NCBI GenBank assembly: GCA_032718475.1 | Contig: JAUCBJ010004973.1 | Coordinates: 35,293 to 99,292 of the forward strand | Direction of reading: 5' to 3' | From: Nemertoderma westbladi | Taxonomy: Eukaryota > Xenacoelomorpha > Nemertodermatida > Nemertodermatidae | Length of the DNA: 64,000 nucleotides | Shown: piece after piece, positions 53,801-60,800 of the stretch | Layout: every line of letters starts with the position of its first letter | How positions within the stretch are numbered: the first letter of the stretch is position 1 | The notes under the pieces: generated by a model | The model's database searches: none | Told to the model about the DNA's origin: nothing | Seen by the model: only the letters and a program-made list of their open reading frames with translations | Made by a program: the position numbers and the translations under genes

Positions 53801-54495
53801 CGTGACAAAGCGAAACCAGTACACCAAGGTGTAGCTAAGTTGGGAGTTGATTAATCTAAGTTTAGCATCATTGTTTTATTTATTATTAATTTGTAGAATA
53901 AAAATTTACTAATAACCAACTACAATTAATAATTATTTTGGTTGTTATTGCCAATGGTTACGTTCTTACATCTTAATAGATGTATAAATAGTTAGGATTG
54001 CTTTACTGTATGTCGTGTATTGTTTTATGTTTTATATACAGTTTTCTGGATCATTTTTTACTTTTGAATTATTTTCCATTAACGATTACGATAGCATATG
54101 TTGTGTTAATATAACTTAAATATTGATTTGTGTAACCTAGGTAACGCAGGATACTACGAGTTGGGTATCATGGGGACCGCGTTGGATGCGGGATTCTCCG
54201 TACTCGGATGGAACCATCCGGGGTTCGGCGGAAGTTCCGGCCAGCCCCTTCCGGAACCCGACCGGAACGCCGCCGAGGCGGTGATGCGATACGCGATATC
54301 CGAGTTGGAATTCCGCGAGGAGGATATCCTAGTGTTCGGCTGGTCCATCGGAGGATATTCGGCGACTTGGTTGGCTATGAGTCACCCCGGAGTGGGTGGC
54401 GTCTATCTGGACGCCTCGTTCGACCATATCGTACCCCTAGCCGAGGTCCGCATGCCGACTCCGCTACTAGCCTTGGTACGCCGAACGATCCGAAG
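38051..54495 (+). CDS. ABHD16A: ABHD16A-like lipase, first two recognisable exons
   Basis: Two exons 15.3 kb apart join in phase: ...VVCCEG|NAGYYELG... The N-terminal part has GPRLYKIFRSG, a membrane-associated region (YYTAPVLIPYLYRR, ISAFWIRAVGRF) and VDYHWDDWD. The second exon supplies GWNHPGFGGSSG, the nucleophile elbow FGWSIGGYSATW with the catalytic Ser, and VYLDASFDHIVPLA, where the acid residue lies. This order matches vertebrate ABHD16A (BAT5), a membrane phosphatidylserine hydrolase that makes lyso-PS and is about 558 aa. The catalytic His and C-terminus are in exons beyond the window, past a 9-kb array. The intron holds retroelements, MITEs, arrays and a nested 1170-codon ORF. Confidence 0.92.
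38832..40120 (+). other. ABHD16A intron, first part: no gene
   Basis: AT-rich sequence. AATGCCAACCATATTGACCA at about 39210 occurs inverted near 42530. At 39880-39970 short CCAACTCC/CCCAACTTCC repeats occur. No coding signal. Confidence 0.5.
40140..41415 (+). repeat. 19-bp minisatellite, about 67 copies
   Basis: The unit is ACGTTATGGGACAGCCGTC. Variants (GTTCTGGG, GGGGCAGCC, GTTAGGGG, CTTTAAGG, CAGTCGTC) recur in the same order at about 40350, 40645 and 41150, showing a higher-order repeat of roughly 300-500 bp. Long open frames through it are artefacts of the repeat. Confidence 0.97.
41721..42298 (+). mobile_element. RTE-type LINE 3' fragment, second subfamily
   Basis: On the + strand it encodes FQYLGSWIESS, RKAKAWVVLSKM, a stop, VFLYGGETWTLTKSFEQRID, RRLRFSGHCWRSKDE and a C-terminus ending in TAG followed by (TAG)n. 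It has the same block order as the 44.8-kb copy but quite different sequence, so it is a distinct subfamily. ORF piece 41880-42290 is intact. Confidence 0.85.
42300..43610 (+). other. ABHD16A intron, no gene recognised
   Basis: AT-rich. Short matches to the foldback arm occur near 43477-43500 (CCGCAAGAGGGCGAAATGT) and again from 43611. No coding region is supported. Confidence 0.4.
43611..43690 (+). repeat. Fragment related to the foldback arm
   Basis: CCAGTCTGTCGCTAGAGGGC followed by GAAATGTTTGAAAATGAAAG closely parallels the left-arm segment at about 29549-29590, up to ATATAGTAGC. The 33-bp array starts exactly at this ATATAGTAGC end. Confidence 0.6.
43672..44092 (+). repeat. 33-bp minisatellite with a hairpin in each unit
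   Basis: Units contain AATATAGTAGCAGCCTATAT, then GTTAGACTAACAT, in which ATGTTAGACTAACAT is a near-perfect palindrome. About 13 copies, some shortened by deletion of TAATATA. A remnant (45661-45715) sits beyond the RTE insertion. Confidence 0.9.
44081..44326 (-). other. 81-codon ORF fused to an RTE 3' tail
   Basis: A - strand ORF starting MATIIYYTSFITHAVNEVLG, helical, unrelated to LINE proteins. Its last codons lie in the sequence CAGCATGCCGATCCTAGTAG, which is the terminal 20 bp of the RTE elements, and it ends against the array. It may be a non-autonomous sequence or a cDNA that acquired an RTE 3' end. The coding status is doubtful. Confidence 0.35.
44601..44820. mobile_element. 220-bp palindromic MITE
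   Basis: GCAATGTTCTAGAGTTAATA at 44601 is mirrored perfectly by TATTAACTCTAGAACATTGC ending at 44820. The arms match almost without error for about 48 bp, and more loosely to a GC-rich centre (CCGAGGCCGCAGGCCGAGG). No ORF. It abuts the (TAG)n tail of the next RTE copy. Confidence 0.8.
44821..45660 (-). mobile_element. RTE-type LINE, 5'-truncated, well preserved
   Basis: Reads on the - strand from about 45660, with DLDFAD and LGVLSESLEGAQRLL in broken frames around 45660-45530. The intact ORF 45485-44868 (205 codons) follows: YLGSWIRKSGEDLRIRKGKA, LLYGSPCWALTAEDTKSLDG, RLRFAGHCFRREDQPVHN. It ends with the common 3' end and (TAG)n. Nearly identical to 4184-4760, so this family moved recently. 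Its 5' break is at the 33-bp array, into which it probably inserted. Confidence 0.88.
45661..45715 (+). repeat. Remnant of the 33-bp array beyond the RTE copy
   Basis: AATATAGTAGCAGCCTATAT GTTAGACTA and one partial unit, the same as 43672-44092. This shows that the MITE and RTE material lies inside a once-continuous array. Confidence 0.8.
45716..46000 (+). mobile_element. Diverged RTE C-terminal fragment, plus strand
   Basis: CATGCTGGGCTCGAAATGCT and GAGGACACTAAATCTCTGGA correspond to the PCWALTAEDTKSLDG region of the RTE ORF, and HNRVLWQPH-type sequence follows. It is in the opposite orientation to the neighbouring copy and is heavily mutated. Confidence 0.6.
46290..46905 (+). repeat. ~23-bp GCTAGGTACCACAAAAA repeats
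   Basis: About 25 irregular units of CTAGCTAGGTACCACAAAAA with variable A-runs, plus inserted segments (GTAGGCCTACCACAAAATTA, AAGCCAGGGAAACACTAG) that are themselves duplicated about 120 bp apart. Confidence 0.9.
46955..47115 (+). repeat. TTCTAGAACACATTTTT direct repeats
   Basis: Three near-identical copies (about 46953, 46991, 47093) in AT-rich DNA. The GTTCTAGAAC palindrome also occurs at the ends of the MITE at 44.6 kb. Confidence 0.7.
47246..47436. mobile_element. Possible small inverted-repeat element
   Basis: GAGCGGTAAATTA at about 47246 pairs with TAATTTACCGCTC at about 47424. The interior is GC-rich with CGGCGGTATGGCGTGCGGTA. A diverged copy of the left end (GAGTGGTAAATTATTAATAT) lies at about 47180. 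Confidence 0.4.
47440..48174 (+). other. Upstream region of the nested ORF, no gene
   Basis: AT-rich. An inverted pair ACATGGGAAAAA (about 47931) and TTTTTCCCATGT (about 48031) is present, and AGTTTCACTTTTTTCCGTAG near 47602 is followed by its own short mirror. GTATAAAAGG at 47655 is TATA-like, but 500 bp from the ORF. Confidence 0.35.
48175..51687 (+). CDS. Nested 1170-aa coiled-coil and 14-aa-repeat protein
   Basis: One uninterrupted ORF from an ATG (context CCTGAATGG) to TAA, inside the ABHD16A intron and on the same strand. Residues 1-50 are charged and Arg-rich. About 55-198 form a Lys/Glu heptad-type coiled coil (for example EKDLSETNDRIQATFEKGDK). Residues 199-1160 are about 69 repeats of SMSKQPGQPVGVDY. 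The tail is basic, ERYNSRRR. No signal peptide or membrane segment. AATAAA at 51892 could end a transcript. Repeat differences (Met/Arg, Gln/Arg, Pro/Leu, Tyr/Cys) are mostly amino-acid-changing, so the repeat part shows no obvious constraint. Every unit keeps 42 bp and lacks stops. No family is recognised. It may be a lineage-specific single-exon gene, or a chance ORF through an array. Confidence 0.55.
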   Translation: MEQSGSDDDLALPFNRLAPRFSDNYRRREELSRRINLPSIYFPPKLSKGTTSEMDNIDRKTESIEKDLSETNDRIQATFEKGDKILKELLELLRKSMKTEDEMDELVKRNKNRKIEILNQKVAETKERLGVEIEKKENISKQYFQLGCLKEDGECMKDQRTLEKSHHKTRWVIQNLRGKLYEYTEELSDLKSQLQKDNSMSKQPGQPVGVDYSMSKQPGQPVGVDYSMSKQPGQPVGVDYSMSEQPGQPVGVDCSMSKQPGQLVGVDYSMSEQPGQPVGVDCSMSKQPCQLVGVDYSMSKQPGQPVGVDYSMSKQPGRLVGVDYSMSKQPGQPVGVDYSMSKQPGQPVGVDCSMSKQPGQPVGVDYSMSKQPGQPVGVDYSRSKQPGQPVGVDYSMSKQPGQPVGVDYSMSKQPGRLVGVDYSMSKQPGQPVGVDYSMSKQPGQPVGVDCSMSKQPGQPVGVDYSMSKQPGRLVGVDCSMSKQPGQPVGVDYSMSKQPGQPVGVDYSMSKQPGQPVGVDYSMSKQPGQPVGVDCSMSKQPGQPVGVDYSMSKQPGQVVGVDYSMSKQPGQPVGVDYSMSKQPGRLVGVDYSMSKQPGRLVGVDYSMSKQPGQPVGVDYSMSKQPGRLVGVDYSMSKQPGQPVGVDYSMSKQPGRQVGVDYSMSKQPGQPVGVDYSMSKQPGRPVGVDCLRSKQPGRLVGVDYSMSKQPGRLVGVDYSMSKQPGQLVGVDYSMSKQPGRPVGVDCSRSKQPGRLVGVDYSMSKQPGRLVGVDYSMSKQPGQPVGVDYSMSKQPGQPVGVDYSMSKQPGQPVGVDYSMSKQPGQPVGVDYSMSKQPGQPVGVDYSMSKQPGQSVGVDYSMSKQPGQPVGVDYSMSKQPGQPVGVDYSMSKQPGQSVGVDYSMSKQPGQPVGVDYSMSKQPGQPVGVDYSMSKQPGQPVGVDYSMSKQPGQPVGVDYSMSKQPGQPVGVDYSMSKQPGQPVGVDYSRSKQPSRPVGVDYSMSKQPGQPVGVDYSRSKQPSRPVGVDYSMSKQPGQPVGVDYSRSKQPSRPVGVDYSMSKQPGQPVGVDYSMSKQPGQPVGVDYSRSKQPGQPVGVDYSRSKQPSRPVGVDYSMSKQPGQPVGVDYSRSKQPSRPVGVDYSMSKQPGQPVDVDYSMSKQPSRPVGVERYNSRRR
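48768..51660 (+). repeat. 42-bp minisatellite, about 69 copies, in frame with the nested ORF
   Basis: The unit contains TCCATGTCTAAGCAACCTGG, then CCAGCCAGTGGGCGTTGATTAC. It is open in several frames on both strands because 42 is divisible by 3. Variant types cluster: CGGCTA and TGC types in the 5' two-thirds, AGG plus AGCCGG types in the 3' third. Confidence 0.97.
51892..51897 (+). terminator. Candidate polyadenylation signal AATAAA
   Basis: AATAAA in AT-rich sequence about 205 bp after the nested ORF stop. Plausible 3' end for that transcript, but such hexamers are common in AT-rich DNA. Confidence 0.3.
52044..53060 (-). mobile_element. LINE C-terminal region (post-RT), GC-rich, broken
   Basis: On the - strand: LPGRHGGIGIRDPLMRRGQA, then RLASALAASRVARDAAYK and HKMGVWLTAQPLLGDN, FRDNIALRYGL and VVCGAFYNN (53038-52550). 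A frame change follows, then IIRRHNEVREVFGDLIAS (52572-52480) and RADLF. The order GG-GI-DP, WLT, LRYG, CxCG, RHN-R-x-F-D matches the long C-terminal domain of a widespread invertebrate non-LTR family, from memory. The region is distinctly GC-rich against its surroundings. No RT motifs remain. Confidence 0.65.
53061..53439. other. No gene recognised
   Basis: The end of the GC-rich LINE piece passes into AT-rich intron sequence near 53160. Nothing else is supported. Confidence 0.4.
53440..53640 (+). mobile_element. tRNA-derived SINE with an RTE-derived 3' segment
   Basis: GAATGGTTGGAACATCTGAC and CAGTTCGATCCCAACCC resemble box A and box B of a tRNA-derived head. From about 53555, CATGGGTGATAGGGAGTTGT and CAATTTTATCGACAAGCCG match, with few differences, the end of the RTE ORF on the - strand at about 44870-44935. 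The terminal AATGCAGCTGCAATGCAG part of the LINE is missing. Confidence 0.75.
53641..54140 (+). other. Intron sequence before ABHD16A exon 2
   Basis: 53690-53840 is moderately GC-rich and may be a further repeat; the rest is AT-rich and leads to the acceptor. No gene is seen. Confidence 0.4.
54141..54495 (+). CDS. ABHD16A: ABHD16A exon 2 with nucleophile elbow
   Basis: The acceptor TTGTGTAACCTAG ends at 54140. Two bases complete Gly, followed by NAGYYELGIMGTALDAGFSV. The exon is noticeably GC-rich against AT-rich flanks. It carries GWSIGG and ends near RRTIRR; a donor GTTCAT at 54496 is the best candidate but weak. The next exon is not visible before the array. Confidence 0.88.
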
Positions 54496-54857
54496 GTTCA
54501 TATTGATTTAGTAGTAACTTTATTACTTGGTTGGAGAATAAAATCTACACGAACCAATCAGGTTCGTGTAGCCTTCGCGCAGCACGAGGCTCAGTTATGA
54601 GACACACATTAAAATTGAGTAATTCACATAATCACAAAACTGCCAATCAATGAAAGAAGAGGGGATAGTTTCCTCCTACCCCCCCCCCCCCCCCCGTCAA
54701 TCAGCACCCCAACCAAAAATTGCGGACGGTAACAGTACGTGAGATTGGTAACAATATTAAGGGGATGTACCAGGGTCACGCTTTGTCGGCCACAAAATTC
54801 AAAAACTCTGACAAAGTCGATTTTTGTACATAATTTAAGTTTATAAATTGCCAATTG
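54496..54857 (+). other. Start of the next ABHD16A intron
   Basis: Contains an inverted pair, CTACACGAACC and GGTTCGTGTAG (54549-54571), forming a compact hairpin, and a poly-C run at 54679-54695. No exon is recognised. Confidence 0.45.
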
Positions 54858-57800
54858 GGAAGGCGTTTATTCGAGAGGGGCGTTTATTCGGGGAGGCGTT
54901 TAAGTTCCAAATTGTGTGGTTCGAGTGGGGGCGTTTATTCGGGGAAGGCGTTTAAGTTCCAAATTGTGTGGTTCGAGTGGGGGCGTTTATTCGGGGAGGC
55001 GTTTAAGTTCCAAATTGTGTGGTTCGAGTGGGGGCGTTTATTCGGGGAAGGCGTTTAAGTTCCAAATTGTGTGGTTCGAGTGGGGGCGTTTATTCGGGGA
55101 GGCGTTTAAGTTCCAAATTGTGTGGTTCGAGTGGGGGCGTTTATTCGGGGAAGGCGTTTAAGTTCCAAATTGTGTGGTTCGAGTGGGGGCGTTTATTCGG
55201 GAAGGCGTTTAAGTTCCAAATTGTGTGGTTCGAGTGGGGGCGTTTATTCTGGGAAGGCGTTTAAGTTCCAAATTGTGTGGCTCGAGTGGGGGCGTTTATT
55301 CGGGGAGGCGTTTAAGTTCCAAATTGTGTGGTTCGAGTGGGGGCGTTTATTCGGGGAAGGCGTTTAAGTTCCAAATTGTGTGGTTCGAGTGGGGGCGTTT
55401 ATTCGGGGAGGCGTTTAAGTTCCAAATTGTGTGGTTCGAGTGGGGGCGTTTATTCGGGGAGGCGTTTAAGTTCCAAATTGTGTGGTTCGAGTGGGGGCGT
55501 TTATTCGGGGAAGGCGTTTAAGTTCCAAATTGTGTGGTTCGAGTGGGGGCGTTTATTCGGGGAGGCGTTTAAGTTCCAAATTGTGTGGTTCGAGTGGGGG
55601 CGTTTATTCGGGGAAGGCGTTTAAGTTCCAAATTGTGTGGTTCGAGTGGGGGCGTTTATTCGGGGAGGCGTTTAAGTTCCAAATTGTGTGGTTCGAGTGG
55701 GGGCGTTTATTCGGGGAAGGCGTTTAAGTTCCAAATTGTGTGGTTCGAGTGGGGGCGTTTATTCGGGAAGGCGTTTAAGTTCCAAATTGTGTGGTTCGAG
55801 TGGGGGCGTTTATTCTGGGAAGGCGTTTAAGTTCCAAATTGTGTGGCTCGAGTGGGGGCGTTTATTCGGGGAGGCGTTTAAGTTCCAAATTGTGTGGTTC
55901 GAGTGGGGGCGTTTATTCGGGGAGGCGTTTAAGTTCCAAATTGTGTGGTTCGAGTGGGGGCGTTTATTCGGGGAGGCGTTTAAGTTCCAAATTGTGTGGT
56001 TCGAGTGGGGGCGTTTATTCGGGGAGGCGTTTAAGTTCCAAATTGTGTGGTTCGAGTGGGGGCGTTTATTCGGGGAAGGCGTTTAAGTTCCAAATTGTGT
56101 GGTTCGAGTGGGGGCGTTTATTCGGGAAGGCGTTTAAGTTCCAAATTGTGTGGTTCGAGTGGGGGCGTTTATTCTGGGAAGGCGTTTAAGTTCCAAATTG
56201 TGTGGCTCGAGTGGGGGCGTTTATTCGGGAAGGCGTTTAAGTTCCAAATTGTGTGGTTCGAGTGGGGGCGTTTATTCGGGGAGGCGTTTAAGTTCCAAAT
56301 TGTGTGGTTCGAGTGGGGGCGTTTATTCGGGAAGGCGTTTAAGTTCCAAATTGTGTGGTTCGAGTGGGGGCGTTTATTCGGGGAGGCGTTTAAGTTCCAA
56401 ATTGTGTGGTTCGAGTGGGGGCGTTTATTCGGGGAAGGCGTTTAAGTTCCAAATTGTGTGGTTCGAGTGGGGGCGTTTATTCGGGGAGGCGTTTAAGTTC
56501 CAAATTGTGTGGTTCGAGTGGGGGCGTTTATTCGGGGAAGGCGTTTAAGTTCCAAATTGTGTGGTTCGAGTGGGGGCGTTTATTCGGGGAGGCGTTTAAG
56601 TTCCAAATTGTGTGGTTCGAGTGGGGGCGTTTATTCGGGGAGGCGTTTAAGTTCCAAATTGTGTGGTTCGAGTGGGGGCGTTTATTCGGGGAGGCGTTTA
56701 AGTTCCAAATTGTGTGGTTCGCGTGGGGGCGTTTATTCGGGAAGGCGTTTAAGTTCCAAATTGTGTGGTTCGAGTGGGGGCGTTTATTCGGGAAGGCGTT
56801 TAAGTTCCAAATTGTGTGGTTCGAGTGGGGGCGTTTATTCGGGGAGGCGTTTAAGTTCCAAATTGTGTGGTTCGAGTGGGGGCGTTTATTCGGGGAGGCG
56901 TTTAAGTTCCAAATTGTGTGGTTCGCGTGGGGGCGTTTATTCGGGAAGGCGTTTAAGTTCCAAATTGTGTGGTTCGAGTGGGGGCGTTTATTCGGGGAGG
57001 CGTTTAAGTTCCAAATTGTGTGGTTCGAGTGGGGGCGTTTATTCGGGGAAGGCGTTTAAGTTCCAAATTGTGTGGTTCGAGTGGGGGCGTTTATTCGGGG
57101 AGGCGTTTAAGTTCCAAATTGTGTGGTTCGAGTGGGGGCGTTTATTCGGGAGGCGTTTAAGTTCCAAATTGTGTGGTTCGAGTGGGGGCGTTTATTCGGG
57201 AAGGCGTTTAAGTTCCAAATTGTGTGGTTCGAGTGGGGGCGTTTATTCGGGAAGGCGTTTAAGTTCCAAATTGTGTGGTTCGAGTGGGGGCGTTTATTCG
57301 GGGAGGCGTTTAAGTTCCAAATTGTGTGGTTCGAGTGGGGGCGTTTATTCGGGGAGGCGTTTAAGTTCCAAATTGTGTGGTTCGAGTGGGGGCGTTTATT
57401 CGGGAAGGCGTTTAAGTTCCAAATTGTGTGGTTCGAGTGGGGGCGTTTATTCGGGGAGGCGTTTAAGTTCCAAATTGTGTGGTTCGAGTGGGGGCGTTTA
57501 TTCGGGAAGGCGTTTAAGTTCCAAATTGTGTGGTTCGAGTGGGGGCGTTTATTCGGGAAGGCGTTTAAGTTCCAAATTGTGTGGTTCGAGTGGGGGCGTT
57601 TATTCGGGGAGGCGTTTAAGTTCCAAATTGTGTGGTTCGAGTGGGGGCGTTTATTCGGGAAGGCGTTTAAGTTCCAAATTGTGTGGTTCGAGTGGGGGCG
57701 TTTATTCGGGAAGGCGTTTAAGTTCCAAATTGTGTGGTTCGAGTGGGGGCGTTTATTCGGGAAGGCGTTTAAGTTCCAAATTGTGTGGTTCGAGTGGGGG

Positions 57801-60800
57801 CGTTTATTCGGGGAAGGCGTTTAAGTTCCAAATTGTGTGGTTCGAGTGGGGGCGTTTATTCGGGAAGGCGTTTAAGTTCCAAATTGTGTGGTTCGAGTGG
57901 GGGCGTTTATTCGGGAAGGCGTTTAAGTTCCAAATTGTGTGGTTCGAGTGGGGGCGTTTATTCGGGAAGGCGTTTAAGTTCCAAATTGTGTGGTTCGAGT
58001 GGGGGCGTTTATTCGGGAAGGCGTTTAAGTTCCAAATTGTGTGGTTCGCGTGGGGGCGTTTATTCGGGAAGGCGTTTAAGTTCCAAATTGTGTGGTTCGA
58101 GTGGGGGCGTTTATTCGGGAAGGCGTTTAAGTTCCAAATTGTGTGGTTCGAGTGGGGGCGTTTATTCGGGAAGGCGTTTAAGTTCCAAATTGTGTGGTTC
58201 GAGTGGGGGCGTTTATTCGGGAAGGCGTTTAAGTTCCAAATTGTGTGGTTCGAGTGGGGGCGTTTATTCGGGGAAGGCGTTTAAGTTCCAAATTGTGTGG
58301 TTCGAGTGGGGGCGTTTATTCGGGAAGGCGTTTAAGTTCCAAATTGTGTGGTTCGAGTGGGGGCGTTTATTCGGGAAGGCGTTTAAGTTCCAAATTGTGT
58401 GGTTCGAGTGGGGGCGTTTATTCGGGAAGGCGTTTAAGTTCCAAATTGTGTGGTTCGAGTGGGGGCGTTTATTCGGGAAGGCGTTTAAGTTCCAAATTGT
58501 GTGGTTCGCGTGGGGGCGTTTATTCGGGAAGGCGTTTAAGTTCCAAATTGTGTGGTTCGCGTGGGGGCGTTTATTCGGGAAGGCGTTTAAGTTCCAAATT
58601 GTGTGGTTCGAGTGGGGGCGTTTATTCGGGAAGGCGTTTAAGTTCCAAATTGTGTGGTTCGAGTGGGGGCGTTTATTCGGGGAGGCGTTTAAGTTCCAAA
58701 TTGTGTGGTTCGCGTGGGGGCGTTTATTCGGGAAGGCGTTTAAGTTCCAAATTGTGTGGTTCGCGTGGGGGCGTTTATTCGGGGAGGCGTTTAAGTTCCA
58801 AATTGTGTGGTTCGCGTGGGGGCGTTTATTCGGGAAGGCGTTTAAGTTCCAAATTGTGTGGTTCGCGTGGGGGCGTTTATTCGGGAAGGCGTTTAAGTTC
58901 CAAATTGTGTGGTTCGAGTGGGGGCGTTTATTCGGGAAGGCGTTTAAGTTCCAAATTGTGTGGTTCGAGTGGGGGCGTTTATTCGGGAAGGCGTTTAAGT
59001 TCCAAATTGTGTGGTTCGCGTGGGGGCGTTTATTCGGGAAGGCGTTTAAGTTCCAAATTGTGTGGTTCGAGTGGGGGCGTTTATTCGGGAAGGCGTTTAA
59101 GTTCCAAATTGTGTGGTTCGAGTGGGGGCGTTTATTCGGGAAGGCGTTTAAGTTCCAAATTGTGTGGTTCGAGTGGGGGCGTTTATTCGGGAAGGCGTTT
59201 AAGTTCCAAATTGTGTGGTTCGAGTGGGGGCGTTTATTCGGGAAGGCGTTTAAGTTCCAAATTGTGTGGTTCGCGTGGGGGCGTTTATTCGGGAAGGCGT
59301 TTAAGTTCCAAATTGTGTGGTTCGAGTGGGGGCGTTTATTCGGGAAGGCGTTTAAGTTCCAAATTGTGTGGTTCGAGTGGGGGCGTTTATTCGGGGAAGG
59401 CGTTTAAGTTCCAAATTGTGTGGTTCGAGTGGGGGCGTTTATTCGGGAAGGCGTTTAAGTTCCAAATTGTGTGGTTCGAGTGGGGGCGTTTATTCGGGAA
59501 GGCGTTTAAGTTCCAAATTGTGTGGTTCGAGTGGGGGCGTTTATTCGGGAAGGCGTTTAAGTTCCAAATTGTGTGGTTCGAGTGGGGGCGTTTATTCGGG
59601 GAGGCGTTTAAGTTCCAAATTGTGTGGTTCGCGTGGGGGCGTTTATTCGGGAAGGCGTTTAAGTTCCAAATTGTGTGGTTCGAGTGGGGGCGTTTATTCG
59701 GGAAGGCGTTTAAGTTCCAAATTGTGTGGTTCGCGTGGGGGCGTTTATTCGGGAAGGCGTTTAAGTTCCAAATTGTGTGGTTCGCGTGGGGGCGTTTATT
59801 CGGGAAGGCGTTTAAGTTCCAAATTGTGTGGTTCGAGTGGGGGCGTTTATTCGGGAAGGCGTTTAAGTTCCAAATTGTGTGGTTCGAGTGGGGGCGTTTA
59901 TTCGGGGGCGTTTATTCGGGAAGGCGTTTAAGTTCCAAATTGTGTGGTTCGCGTGGGGGCGTTTATTCGGGAAGGCGTTTAAGTTCCAAATTGTGTGGTT
60001 CGAGTGGGGGCGTTTATTCGGGGAGGCGTTTAAGTTCCAAATTGTGTGGTTCGCGTGGGGGCGTTTATTCGGGAAGGCGTTTAAGTTCCAAATTGTGTGG
60101 TTCGAGTGGGGGCGTTTATTCGGGGAGGCGTTTAAGTTCCAAATTGTGTGGTTCGAGTGGGGGCGTTTATTCGGGGAGGCGTTTAAGTTCCAAATTGTGT
60201 GGTTCGCGTGGGGGCGTTTATTCGGGAAGGCGTTTAAGTTCCAAATTGTGTGGTTCGAGTGGGGGCGTTTATTCGGGAAGGCGTTTAAGTTCCAAATTGT
60301 GTGGTTCGCGTGGGGGCGTTTATTCGGGAAGGCGTTTAAGTTCCAAATTGTGTGGTTCGAGTGGGGGCGTTTATTCTGGGAAGGCGTTTAAGTTCCAAAT
60401 TGTGTGGTTCGCGTGGGGGCGTTTATTCGGGAAGGCGTTTAAGTTCCAAATTGTGTGGTTCGAGTGGGGGCGTTTATTCGGGAAGGCGTTTAAGTTCCAA
60501 ATTGTGTGGTTCGAGTGGGGGCGTTTATTCTGGGAAGGCGTTTAAGTTCCAAATTGTGTGGTTCGCGTGGGGGCGTTTATTCGGGAAGGCGTTTAAGTTC
60601 CAAATTGTGTGGTTCGCGTGGGGGCGTTTATTCGGGAAGGCGTTTAAGTTCCAAATTGTGTGGTTCGAGTGGGGGCGTTTATTCGGGAAGGCGTTTAAGT
60701 TCCAAATTGTGTGGTTCGCGTGGGGGCGTTTATTCGGGAAGGCGTTTAAGTTCCAAATTGTGTGGTTCGAGTGGGGGCGTTTATTCGGGAAGGCGTTTAA

